Source of the DNA: Chryseobacterium paridis
GTDB lineage: Bacteria > Bacteroidota > Bacteroidia > Flavobacteriales > Weeksellaceae
NCBI RefSeq assembly: GCF_016595215.1
Contig: NZ_JAENHK010000010.1
Location: 1,845,390 to 1,909,389, forward strand
Direction of reading: 5' to 3'
DNA: 64,000 nucleotides
Shown here piece by piece: positions 16,638 to 25,475 of the stretch (positions are counted from its first letter, which is position 1; each line of letters opens with the position of its first letter). The notes below the pieces were generated by a model. The model searched no databases. It saw only the letters and a program-made list of their open reading frames with translations, and had not been told where the DNA came from. The position numbers and the translations under genes are program-made.

Positions 16638-16669
16638 AAAAAGGCTGTCTATAAATGACGGTCTTTTTT
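16638..16669 (+). terminator. Terminator of the secreted repeat protein gene
   Basis: AAAAAGGCTGTC, a 7-nt loop, then GACGGTCTTTTTT. All positions pair, with two G-U wobbles, and end in a T-run. Confidence 0.75.
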
Positions 16670-16786
16670 ATTAAAAAAACTTTCAAAGAAAACTATAATT
16701 TTAAAGTCGCATTAAAATTTTCTACAAAAATATATTCTTAATCAAAGTTTAACCTTGTTTATAGACTTTTGATATGTATTAATCCT

Positions 16787-16794
16787 TATTTTTG
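16787..16794 (+). promoter_or_regulatory. -7 promoter element of ppk
   Basis: TATTTTTG matches TAnnTTTG, 19 bp before the ppk ATG at 16814. A TTTTG 15 bp upstream may serve as the -33 element, although the spacing is short. Confidence 0.5.
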
Positions 16795-16813
16795 ATAAAT
16801 TTTATGCACAAAT

Positions 16814-18886
16814 ATGTCAATACACTTTAATCCGAGGGATATTACCTGGCTGGCTTTTAATGAAAGGGTTTTACAAGAAGCAATGGACGAGAATGTACCA
16901 TTGCATTTAAGAATACGTTTTCTGGGAATTTTCTCCAACAACTTAGATGAATTTTTCAGAGTACGTGTTGCCGGATTAAAGAGAGCAATGGATTTTAAAG
17001 AAAAAGTAATTGCCGAATCTTTTTATCAGCCACCTTCAAAAATTCTGCAGCGGATCAACGAAATTGTAATCAGACAGCAACAGAATTTTGATAAAACCTG
17101 GAAGAAGATTCAGAGTGAAATGGCCGACCAGAATGTTTTTATTAAAAATGCAAAGAACTTAACCGCATTACAAAAGGAGTTTGTAAGAAAATACTTCGAT
17201 GAAGTCGTAGAATCCAATGTAATTCCTATTCTTCTTCACGAAAACACATCAATGCCTTATTTAAGAGACAAAAGTCTTTATCTGGGGGTTGCTATGAGGA
17301 AAAAAGACTGGCAATACCAAAGTAATTATGCCATTATAGAAATTCCATCCAGGTTTGTAGGCAGATTTGTTCTGCTTCCTACTGAAGATCCACAGGAAAA
17401 AAATGTAATGCTGTTGGAAGATGTTATCACTTTCAACTTACCCCACATTTTTTCTTACTTTGGATATGATGAATTTGCGGCTAATGCTTTTAAAGTAACG
17501 AAAGACGCTGAAATGGATTTGGATAATGATATCAAAACCAATTTTGCGGAAAAAATAGAAAAAGGCCTTAAAAACCGTAGAAAAGGAAAACCAACGAGAT
17601 TTGTCTTTGATAAAGATATGGATAAGGCATTATTGGAATTATTGATCCGCAAGCTTAATCTGACCAAAAAAGACAGTATCATACCGGGAGGAAAAATCCA
17701 TAATTTCAAACATTTCATGGATTTCCCAGATGTTTTTGAAGCCTATGCAAGACCAATAGAAAGAACTTCATTCACCCACCCTGCATTTGAGCATGGTGAA
17801 AGAGTAACTGATGTTATTCTAAAAAATGATGTGCTTCTTACCTTCCCTTATCACAAATACAATCCTGTCATTGACCTTCTTCGTGAGGCAGCAATGGATC
17901 CGGATGTAAAATCCATACAGATTACAGCCTATCGTCTGGCAAGCAGCTCAAAGATCATTAATGCATTGATCTATGCCGCAAGAAACGGTAAGGAAGTTAC
18001 GGTAATGCTTGAGCTTCAGGCAAGATTCGATGAAGAATCCAATCTTGAATGGAAAGAAATGCTGGAGCCTGAAGGTATCACCGTACTAGTAGGTATTCCG
18101 GATAAAAAAGTGCATGCTAAACTTTGTGTTATTAAAAAGAGAGCACATAACAAAACCATCCAATACGGTTTTATCAGTACAGGAAATTTTAATGAAAAAA
18201 CAGCCAGAATTTATGGAGACCATCTTCTTATGACAGCTGACAGAGGTGTTATGGCGGACATCAATAAAGTTTTTAATGTTCTGAAAAAGCCAAAAGAAGA
18301 TTATATAGCAGTTTTAAAAACCTGCAAAAGTCTGGTGGTTTGTCCTCAGTTTATGCGTGAAAGGATCTTACATCATATTGACAAAGAAATTGATGAAGCA
18401 AAAGCAGGGAGAAGAGCAGAAATTATTGTTAAAGCCAATTCCGTAAGCGACCGGATTTTAATTACAAAATTATATGAGGCAGCCATGGCAGGAGTTGTTG
18501 TTAAAACAATCGTGAGAGGAATCTACTGTGCTGTAAATCAAAAAGAGTTTAAAGAAAAAATAAAAGGAGTAAGTATCGTTGACGAATATCTGGAACATGC
18601 CAGAGTTATGTATTTTTATAATAAAGGTGCAGAAGATATGTATATCTCATCCGCGGACTGGATGACCCGAAATCTTGACTATAGGATTGAAGCAGCAGCT
18701 AAAATTACAGACAAAGAATTAAAGAAGGAATTGAAAGATATTCTGGATATACAATTGAGAGATAATGTAAAGGCCAGAATTTTAGATAAAAAACTGAGCA
18801 ACGAATATGTAAGGAATGATAAGGAAGAATGTCGTTCTCAAATAGAAACTTATAAATATTTAAAAGCTAAAACCAAAACCAAATGA
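16814..18886 (+). CDS. ppk1: Polyphosphate kinase 1
   Basis: The 690-residue protein has the usual length and the four PPK1 domains: an N-terminal domain (FNPRDITWLAFNERVLQEA), a head domain and two phospholipase-D-like C-terminal domains. H434 in KKVHAKLCV should be the autophosphorylated histidine and the second His lies in EYLEHARVMYF. It makes polyphosphate from ATP and can run in reverse. It overlaps the following exopolyphosphatase gene by 4 bp (ATGA), so synthesis and breakdown are co-translated. Confidence 0.96.
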   Translation: MSIHFNPRDITWLAFNERVLQEAMDENVPLHLRIRFLGIFSNNLDEFFRVRVAGLKRAMDFKEKVIAESFYQPPSKILQRINEIVIRQQQNFDKTWKKIQSEMADQNVFIKNAKNLTALQKEFVRKYFDEVVESNVIPILLHENTSMPYLRDKSLYLGVAMRKKDWQYQSNYAIIEIPSRFVGRFVLLPTEDPQEKNVMLLEDVITFNLPHIFSYFGYDEFAANAFKVTKDAEMDLDNDIKTNFAEKIEKGLKNRRKGKPTRFVFDKDMDKALLELLIRKLNLTKKDSIIPGGKIHNFKHFMDFPDVFEAYARPIERTSFTHPAFEHGERVTDVILKNDVLLTFPYHKYNPVIDLLREAAMDPDVKSIQITAYRLASSSKIINALIYAARNGKEVTVMLELQARFDEESNLEWKEMLEPEGITVLVGIPDKKVHAKLCVIKKRAHNKTIQYGFISTGNFNEKTARIYGDHLLMTADRGVMADINKVFNVLKKPKEDYIAVLKTCKSLVVCPQFMRERILHHIDKEIDEAKAGRRAEIIVKANSVSDRILITKLYEAAMAGVVVKTIVRGIYCAVNQKEFKEKIKGVSIVDEYLEHARVMYFYNKGAEDMYISSADWMTRNLDYRIEAAAKITDKELKKELKDILDIQLRDNVKARILDKKLSNEYVRNDKEECRSQIETYKYLKAKTKTK

Positions 18887-19767
18887 AGATTGCAGCAATA
18901 GATATAGGAAGTAACGCCGCCAGACTATTAATAAATGAAGTAAAAACCAATGGTAAGCATCCGGAATTTATAAAACTTAATCTTCTTAGAATTCCTTTGA
19001 GATTAGGAATGGATGTATTTACCCGTGGCGAAATCGGCCCGGAAAGAGAGAAGATGGTCATCGATTCAATGAAAATTTTCAGTGACCTTATGAAAATCTA
19101 TAAGGTCGACCATTACAGAGCATGTGCAACAAGCGCGATGCGTGATGCAAAAAACGGACACGATATCATTGAACAGGTACAGAAGACATCAGGAATCAAT
19201 ATCGAAATTATTTCCGGAGATGAAGAAGCCACTTTAGTTTACGAAAACCATGTTGCAGAAGGTCTTGATAAAGAATTCGCGTATTTATACATCGACGTAG
19301 GAGGAGGTTCTACAGAGCTTACTTTCTATGAAAATGATAAAATGGTGTACGAGAAATCTTTTAATATTGGAACGATCCGTTTACTCAATAATCTTGTTAC
19401 CGCAGATAATTGGTATGAAATGAAGCAGGAGGTAAAGAAAAATATCATTAGTAAAAAGCCAATCGTTGCGATCGGATCAGGAGGAAACATTAATAAAGTG
19501 TTCTCTATGAGTAAAACTAAAGACGGAAAACCGATGTCATTGGCCCATCTCAAAAAAGTTCATAAAGAATTCGATCAGATGAGCATAGATGAACGAATGA
19601 CGAAACACAATCTGAGAGAAGACAGAGCAGACGTTCTGGCTCATGCTTTAAAAATTTTCAATAGTGTGATGGCATGGTCTGATATCAATAGGATCTTTGT
19701 TCCAAAAATTTCGGTAGCTGATGGTCTTATCCATAATATCTACGCTCAGCTGCATGAGAAAAAATGA
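18883..19767 (+). CDS. ppx: Exopolyphosphatase / pppGpp phosphohydrolase family protein
   Basis: The 294-residue protein is the short two-domain Ppx/GppA form. It has the ASKHA-type motifs IAAIDIGSNAARLLI at the start, LYIDVGGGSTELTFY near 135 and AIGSGGNINKV near 197. It removes terminal phosphates from polyphosphate and, in some members, from pppGpp. The C-terminal helical domain of long E. coli Ppx is absent, as is common in Bacteroidota. The start ATG overlaps the ppk stop by 4 bp. Confidence 0.92.
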   Translation: MKIAAIDIGSNAARLLINEVKTNGKHPEFIKLNLLRIPLRLGMDVFTRGEIGPEREKMVIDSMKIFSDLMKIYKVDHYRACATSAMRDAKNGHDIIEQVQKTSGINIEIISGDEEATLVYENHVAEGLDKEFAYLYIDVGGGSTELTFYENDKMVYEKSFNIGTIRLLNNLVTADNWYEMKQEVKKNIISKKPIVAIGSGGNINKVFSMSKTKDGKPMSLAHLKKVHKEFDQMSIDERMTKHNLREDRADVLAHALKIFNSVMAWSDINRIFVPKISVADGLIHNIYAQLHEKK

Positions 19768-19794
19768 TTTTATTTTGAAAATCACCGATAATAT

Positions 19795-19824
19795 AACCAG
19801 TTGTACCTACAACTGGTTTTTTAT
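19795..19824 (+). terminator. Terminator of the ppk-ppx operon
   Basis: AACCAGTTGTA, CC, TACAACTGGTT followed by a run of T: a perfect 11-bp stem. The rest of 19825-20066 is AT-rich and holds nothing I recognise. Confidence 0.85.
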
Positions 19825-20066
19825 TTTCAGGTATAAATGTTTAATAGTTTATTTTTTGAAACAAAATTTATTAAAATTTACTTAAAATAATGTTATGTTT
19901 AATAAATTCATTTTTCGCAAAAACAGAATATTTTCCTGACTTACAAAGTCTTTCTCTTCTGTAATAAACTAAAATATACATTAACGTTTAAAAATATTTT
20001 AAAAACTTAATTTTTTTTAAAGTAAATTTAAATGCCCAATCGTTATAAAAGTATAATCGCAATAAC

Positions 20067-20726
20067 ATGAGTTCAAATCCAATTAAAATAATCATCACAG
20101 GAGCAACAGGAATGGTAGGAGAAGGCGTCTTGATGGAGTGTCTTGAAAATCCTGCTGTATCGGAAATTTTAAGTGTGAGTAGAAAACCTTCGGGAAAAAA
20201 ACATGCTAAGCTAAAGGAATATATTGTTTCTGACTTTATGAATATTGACTCAAATGATGAAAACCTGAAAGGCTATGATGCCTGTTTTTTCTGTGCAGGG
20301 ATCAGTAGTATTGGTATGAATGAAGAAGACTATACTAAAATAACCTATGAGACGACCCTTCATTTTGCCAAAGCTGTTATGGATCAAAACCCCAATATGG
20401 TTTTCAATTATGTTTCCGGTTCACATACTGACAGCACAGAAAGTGGAAAAACCATGTGGGCAAGAGTAAAAGGAAAAACAGAAAACTCTTTGAAGAAATT
20501 AGGATTTCGGGCAGCATACAACTTTCGCCCGGGATTTATGAAACCAGTGGATGGACAGGTCAATGTACGATGGTTTTTCAAACCGTTTATATGGCTATTC
20601 CCTGTCCTGTTGCCTTCTCAATCTTTGACACTGCATGAGGTCGGAAAAGCGATGATCAATGTGGTGAACAAAGGATACCCGACTTCAGCTTTAGAAATTC
20701 GAGACATTAAAAAACTTGCGATATGA
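20067..20726 (+). CDS. Atypical SDR / NAD(P)-binding oxidoreductase
   Basis: The 219-residue protein has an N-terminal Rossmann motif (IIITGATGMVGEGVL, the atypical-SDR TGATGxxG pattern). It looks like the NAD-dependent epimerase/dehydratase-like family known in eukaryotes as HTATIP2-type. The Tyr-x3-Lys pair of classical SDRs is not obvious, so catalysis is uncertain. Its stop overlaps the ATG of a small membrane protein by 4 bp. Confidence 0.75.
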   Translation: MSSNPIKIIITGATGMVGEGVLMECLENPAVSEILSVSRKPSGKKHAKLKEYIVSDFMNIDSNDENLKGYDACFFCAGISSIGMNEEDYTKITYETTLHFAKAVMDQNPNMVFNYVSGSHTDSTESGKTMWARVKGKTENSLKKLGFRAAYNFRPGFMKPVDGQVNVRWFFKPFIWLFPVLLPSQSLTLHEVGKAMINVVNKGYPTSALEIRDIKKLAI

Positions 20727-20872
20727 GAGAAATGCTAAAAAGAATTATCCTTGTTATTTTCATCCTTTTGGTTCTGACTGCAATTTCTGGGTTTTTATAC
20801 ACCCAGAAACATCCGTTAGAAAAAATCTCAAATGAAAAACCATGGATACAACAAAATAAAACCCAAAAATAG
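20723..20872 (+). CDS. Small single-span membrane protein coupled to the SDR gene
   Basis: A 49-residue frame starts at the ATG at 20723, which overlaps the SDR stop (ATGA), and ends TAG at 20870-20872. Its N-terminus is basic (MREMLKR), then comes one hydrophobic helix (IILVIFILLVLTAISGFLY) and a polar tail. It looks like a single-pass or signal-anchor protein. The overlap suggests translational coupling. The function is unknown. Confidence 0.6.
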   Translation: MREMLKRIILVIFILLVLTAISGFLYTQKHPLEKISNEKPWIQQNKTQK

Positions 20873-20998
20873 CTGCCCCCTAATTGATTGATGATTATAT
20901 TAATATTATTACATATTATTAATCATTTCTTAAAATTCTATTAAAATATTTACAAAGGATAAAGTCCATTTTTGCATTAATCAAAATTTAAAGTAAAA

Positions 20999-23900
20999 AT
21001 GACTAAAAACTACTTTTTTAGAGGTTTCCTCCCTATCGCTGTTTTGTTTCAGGGCAGCCTTTTTGGACAATCATTGATTCATTATTGGAATTTCAATAAC
21101 AATGCTTCAGAAACTTCTATCACCACTCCTACTTCATCTTTAGTAAACGGTACTTCACTCGTTGCTATTGCAGGTGGAACAAGTCTTATTGATTTTGCCG
21201 GAGGAACTGGGCAAAACTTCAATGTTGATAATCTAAATACCAGAAATAATGATCCGGCAGGAACTCATTTAAGATTTAATAATCCTATTGGAGGAGCTCT
21301 TCAGTTTTCATTACCAACTACGGGATATAATAATGTTGTTGTCAAGTTCACAACAAGAAGGTCAGGTTCCGGAGCAGGAACACAGACCTGGTCTTATTCA
21401 CTTGACGGTACGACTTTTACATCTTATCAAACGGTAAGTCCTCAGGATGGAAATCCTCAATTAGTTACTTTTGATTTTTCAGCTATTGCAGGAGTTTCCA
21501 ACAATCCCAATTTTAAATTAAAGGTTGAGTTTTCTACCGGAACAGGAGGAAATGTTGGTAACAATCGTTTTGATAATTTTACAGTTGACGCAACAGCTGT
21601 AACTGGTACTGATACGACTCCACCTTCCGTAGCTTATCTTCCAACCAACAATACAAATAATGCTTCTACAACAGTAAATCCTACGATTTCTTTTAACGAA
21701 AACGTAAGATTGATCGACAATTCTACGATCACTGATACAAATGCTCAAAATCTTGTTGAACTTCGTTTAGGAAATGCTTCAGGAACGCAGGTTCCTTTTA
21801 CAACAACTTTCAATAATAATAAGATTACTGTAATCCCAACTGCCGGTTTAATTCCTAACCAAACCTATTATTTAGCATTAAAACCAAATACAGTCGAAGA
21901 TTTTAGTGATAACGCTGTTACGACTACAACATCAACTGTTTTTACGACTGCAGGTACGAGTATTTCATTGGAGAAGAATTTCATCAAAGTAAATGAAAAT
22001 GCAGGGAACTTAAGTTTTAAAATTAATGTTAATAATCCATCCACTTCGACGGTCAATCTTGTTGTAAAACCCGCACCCTTCAGCACGGCTGGAAATAATG
22101 ATTTTACATTAAGTAATCAGACGATCAACATCACTCCTTCCACGACCAGTTATATTGTAAACATTCCAATTATTGACGATACACTAGAGGAGCAGCAGGC
22201 AGAATATTTTGTAGTAAGCCTTGAAAATCCAGTTGGGGCAACCATCATCGGAGACAATTCAGCAACGATATACATTATAGATAATGACAAAGCAGCTCCG
22301 GTTCCTTCTAATCAGATCCAATTAAACTATATTGGAAGCTTCGATCCGTCGGGTAATAACAACAGTTCTACAGAAATTGTAGTTCATGATCCTACAAGTC
22401 ATAAATTATTTACCATCAGTTCTTTGACAGATGTTTTTGATATTATTGATTTCAGTAATCCAACGACTCCTGTAGTTACAAACACAGTAAATATGGCTCC
22501 TTATGGAGGAATCACAAGTATAGCTGTAAAGAATGGAATTTTAGCAGTTTCCTCTCCAAATGCCAATCCTCAACAAAATGGCTCTGTGATATTTTTTGAT
22601 ATCAACGGAAACTTCCTTAAACAAGTAACGGTAGGTGCTTTACCTGATATGATCACTTTCACTCCTGATGGAACAAAAGTAATCACGGCAAATGAGGGAG
22701 AACCGAATGATGCTTATACTGTAGATCCGGAAGGTTCAATTAGTATTATCGATATTTCAGGAGGTGTAAACAATGTCACTCAGGCTAACGTTACCACTCT
22801 TAATTTCACCAATTTCAACAATCAGGAGGCTGCACTTTTTGCAACCGGGTTGAGAAAAGTAAAGGCTACAAGTACACTAGCTCAGGACTTAGAGCCTGAA
22901 TATGTTACGGTAAGTTCAGACAGTCAAAAAGCATGGGTTACTCTTCAGGAAAATAATGCAATTGCTGAAGTAAACCTCGCAACAAAAACGATAACAAGTA
23001 TTTGGGGATTAGGCAAAAAAGATATGAGCCTGCCAGGAAATGGATTTGATGCTTCAGACAATAATGGTGAAATTTTAATTGCCAACTGGCCGGTAAAAAC
23101 ATTCTATACTCCGGATGCTGTGCAAAACTATAAAGTAGGTGGTATCAATTACATTGTAACGGCTAATGAAGGAGATGAAAAGGATCTTTCCGGCTTTAGT
23201 GAAAGAACTACTGTAGGAGCTAATGGTTATGCTTTAGATGCAACCATCTTCCCAAATTCATCGATATTAAAAGCTTCTCATAATCTAGGAAGATTCAGAG
23301 TGACGAACGTAAATGGAAATACAGACGGTGATGCTGAGTATGAAGAAATCAATGCAATGGGAGCTCGTTCTTTCTCTATTTTTAATGCTGATACAAAACA
23401 GATTGTCTATGACAGTGGTGACAAATTCGAAAGATATATTGCTGCTAATCACCCGTTGATATTTAATGCTGATAATGAAACCAATGGTGCTAAAAACAGA
23501 AGCCGTGCAAAAGGTCCTGAACCTGAAGGTGTAGCATTGGGAACGATCAACGGACAAACTTTTGCTTTTATCACTTTAGAAAGAACCGGTGGTGTTATGG
23601 TTTATAATATTACGGATCCTAATAACGTAACATTTACGGATTATAAGAACTCCCGATCTACTTCTGCTTATGGAGGGGATAATGGACCGGAGGGTATTAT
23701 TTACATCGCTCCTCAAAATACAACCACAGGAAAAGGATATGTCGTGATCGCCAATGAGATCAGCGGAACTTTATCCATGTATGAGGTTGCACAATCACCA
23801 ACGCTAGGAACAGGCGAAGTGAAAACTGAAAAAGCCACTTTCAATATCTTCCCGAATCCTGTTGCGAAAGGAAATACACTATACTTCAACAGAGCACAGG

Positions 23901-24040
23901 ATTATGAATTGTATGATATGTCCGGAAAATTAATTGGAAAAGAAAAGAATGCTTTAACAATAGATACTTCCAGACTGTCTACCGGAGTATATCTGGTAAA
24001 AACCTCAGAAGGCACTATAAAAAGAATAATTGTAAAGTAG
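20999..24040 (+). CDS. Large secreted 'choice-of-anchor I' protein with T9SS sorting domain
   Basis: The 1013-residue protein has a signal peptide (about 1-23), then a beta-sandwich region (25-200), an Ig-like domain with the PSVAYLPTNN...NPTISFNENV pattern (about 208-318), a Calx-beta-like domain (320-430) and a beta-propeller-like choice-of-anchor I domain (about 440-930) with VTANEGE repeats. The end (FNIFPNPVAKGNTLYF... to IIVK) is a type A T9SS sorting domain, so the protein should cross the outer membrane by the type IX system and be surface-bound or released. The choice-of-anchor I domain is found in surface glycoproteins and some phosphatase-linked proteins. The activity is unknown. 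It is a single gene with its own terminator. Confidence 0.88.
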   Translation: MTKNYFFRGFLPIAVLFQGSLFGQSLIHYWNFNNNASETSITTPTSSLVNGTSLVAIAGGTSLIDFAGGTGQNFNVDNLNTRNNDPAGTHLRFNNPIGGALQFSLPTTGYNNVVVKFTTRRSGSGAGTQTWSYSLDGTTFTSYQTVSPQDGNPQLVTFDFSAIAGVSNNPNFKLKVEFSTGTGGNVGNNRFDNFTVDATAVTGTDTTPPSVAYLPTNNTNNASTTVNPTISFNENVRLIDNSTITDTNAQNLVELRLGNASGTQVPFTTTFNNNKITVIPTAGLIPNQTYYLALKPNTVEDFSDNAVTTTTSTVFTTAGTSISLEKNFIKVNENAGNLSFKINVNNPSTSTVNLVVKPAPFSTAGNNDFTLSNQTINITPSTTSYIVNIPIIDDTLEEQQAEYFVVSLENPVGATIIGDNSATIYIIDNDKAAPVPSNQIQLNYIGSFDPSGNNNSSTEIVVHDPTSHKLFTISSLTDVFDIIDFSNPTTPVVTNTVNMAPYGGITSIAVKNGILAVSSPNANPQQNGSVIFFDINGNFLKQVTVGALPDMITFTPDGTKVITANEGEPNDAYTVDPEGSISIIDISGGVNNVTQANVTTLNFTNFNNQEAALFATGLRKVKATSTLAQDLEPEYVTVSSDSQKAWVTLQENNAIAEVNLATKTITSIWGLGKKDMSLPGNGFDASDNNGEILIANWPVKTFYTPDAVQNYKVGGINYIVTANEGDEKDLSGFSERTTVGANGYALDATIFPNSSILKASHNLGRFRVTNVNGNTDGDAEYEEINAMGARSFSIFNADTKQIVYDSGDKFERYIAANHPLIFNADNETNGAKNRSRAKGPEPEGVALGTINGQTFAFITLERTGGVMVYNITDPNNVTFTDYKNSRSTSAYGGDNGPEGIIYIAPQNTTTGKGYVVIANEISGTLSMYEVAQSPTLGTGEVKTEKATFNIFPNPVAKGNTLYFNRAQDYELYDMSGKLIGKEKNALTIDTSRLSTGVYLVKTSEGTIKRIIVK

Positions 24041-24061
24041 AATATATTATTTAGTTGATTC

Positions 24062-24092
24062 AAAAAAGCTCCGGATTGTCCGGAGCTTTTTT
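24062..24092 (+). terminator. Terminator of the T9SS protein gene
   Basis: AAAAAAGCTCCGGA, TTG, TCCGGAGCTTTTTT: a perfect stem with a T-run. It may also stop transcription coming from the response-regulator gene. Confidence 0.9.
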
Positions 24093-24136
24093 AATTTTCT
24101 ATATGAGACAACTTGAATGAATATCCGCTTTATCTA

Positions 24137-24751
24137 TCAATGCATATCATCATATATACGAACAAGATCTACAATATTTTTGACTTTCAGTTTATCAAAA
24201 ATTTTCTTTTTATACGTACTGATGGTCGACATTTTAAGATCGAGGATATTAGAAATTTCTATGTTTCCGTTTCCTTCTGCTAATAATTTAAATATCTGAA
24301 ACTCTCTTTTTGAAAGCTTCTCTACAGTACGGCTATCTTTAGAATGGGACAGTAACTTATTAACCATTTTAGAGGGATAATAATAGCCTTCTTCAAATAT
24401 TGCGGTAATTCCTCTTAATATTTCGGATTCTGATGCTCCTTTATTAAGAAAACCTTCCGCTCCCTCCTCAATATACTGAATCCCTATACTTTCATCATAA
24501 GTAGAAAATATCATGATTTTAAGATGATCCTGTTTCTCTTTTAGTTCCTTTACCATTGCTTTAAAAACGCCATCTGGCATATCTATATCAAGTATAACCA
24601 GATCATATTGTTCTTTAGAGACTTTTTCCTTGGTTTCAATATAGTTTTCTGCAAAATCTATCACACAAGGATATTGAAGTTTCGATTCCAACAGCAGCGC
24701 AGTACCCGTTCTCACAATATAATGGTCATCCGCAATGAGTATTTTTTTCAT
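24137..24751 (-). CDS. Orphan response regulator (NarL/LuxR type)
   Basis: The 204-residue protein has a receiver domain with acidic D8/D9, phospho-acceptor D55 (LVILDIDMPD) and the conserved Lys in FLNKGAS. A LuxR-type helix-turn-helix follows (about 140-200, LSKREFQIFKLLAEGNGNIEIS). No sensor kinase is adjacent, so its partner must be elsewhere. Position gives no clue to the target genes. Confidence 0.9.
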   Translation of the reverse strand: MKKILIADDHYIVRTGTALLLESKLQYPCVIDFAENYIETKEKVSKEQYDLVILDIDMPDGVFKAMVKELKEKQDHLKIMIFSTYDESIGIQYIEEGAEGFLNKGASESEILRGITAIFEEGYYYPSKMVNKLLSHSKDSRTVEKLSKREFQIFKLLAEGNGNIEISNILDLKMSTISTYKKKIFDKLKVKNIVDLVRIYDDMH

Positions 24752-25043
24752 AGTTCTTAGTTTTTGATCATAATTTCCAAAAGGGATCTGTTATTTGACT
24801 TTTTGGAAAGTATTTCCTCTTCCGATTTTTAGCAATAAAATGCTATACAACTTGTAGGCCGATACGATCTTTTAAAAATAAATTTCTTTATAATAAAGGT
24901 TTTACACACTATTTTCTAATAATTTATTTAGTTTTTGAGAAGATTTATAACTCTAATTGGTAACTCTACTATTCCCTAAATGCATTCAAACTTCTATCTG
25001 TATAAAAAATTATTCAGTACACGGTTTTTGGTTGTATTGCCAA

Positions 25044-25229
25044 TTAATATAGATCACGATTCATGGAAACAGCATTTATATTTACGAACTGTATAAAGCC
25101 AGATTTGTCTTCTTTAATGATTTTCAGTCTTTTTTCTGTAAATCTGTGATGAACCAGAAACCGCATTAAGGAGTACTGTACATTAAAATAGGAAAAGAAA
25201 AAACATAACAGAAGCAAAAAGAACCTCAT
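25044..25229 (-). CDS. Possible small exported or membrane-anchored protein (61 aa)
   Basis: The frame starts with a very hydrophobic stretch (MRFFLLLLCFFFSYF) and continues with a charged region (FTEKRLKIIKEDKSGFIQFV). A perfect -7 element (TACTTTTG on the minus strand, 25261-25254) lies 24 bp before the ATG, with TTTTTG a further 16 bp upstream, so the ORF is likely transcribed. No family is recognised. It could also be the remnant of a larger gene. Confidence 0.4.
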   Translation of the reverse strand: MRFFLLLLCFFFSYFNVQYSLMRFLVHHRFTEKRLKIIKEDKSGFIQFVNINAVSMNRDLY

Positions 25230-25253
25230 ATAGTGTTGTAAATAAATTTTTTA

Positions 25254-25261
25254 CAAAAGTA
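25254..25261 (-). promoter_or_regulatory. -7 promoter element of the small ORF
   Basis: The minus strand reads TACTTTTG, an exact TAnnTTTG match. TTTTTG lies 16 bp upstream as a possible -33. Confidence 0.5.
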
Positions 25262-25359
25262 GCATTAATAAAACTCACAAAAACATAGAATTATTTCTAT
25301 ATGAATTTAATATTAATTCTACTTTACATACCCAAAATAACAGGCTAAAACACATAAAA

Positions 25360-25386
25360 AAAGACAGGTCTTAAAAACCTGTCTTT
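25360..25386. terminator. Terminator downstream of the flotillin operon
   Basis: AAAGACAGGT, 7-nt loop, ACCTGTCTTT. It follows the flotillin stop on the minus strand by about 90 bp. Confidence 0.7.
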
Positions 25387-25475
25387 AAACATATTACATT
25401 ATTTTAATAGAATAATTTATTAAAAATAATAATTCACTATAAATATTTAAATATATACAAATATGAACTCCATTT

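Larger units (their letters stand above)
24752..25475. other. Mostly non-coding region before the response regulator and after the flotillin operon
   Basis: About 720 bp, AT-rich. It holds one credible small ORF on the minus strand (25044-25229) with its own promoter-like element, plus the flotillin-operon terminator at 25360. Nothing else is recognised. Confidence 0.5.
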
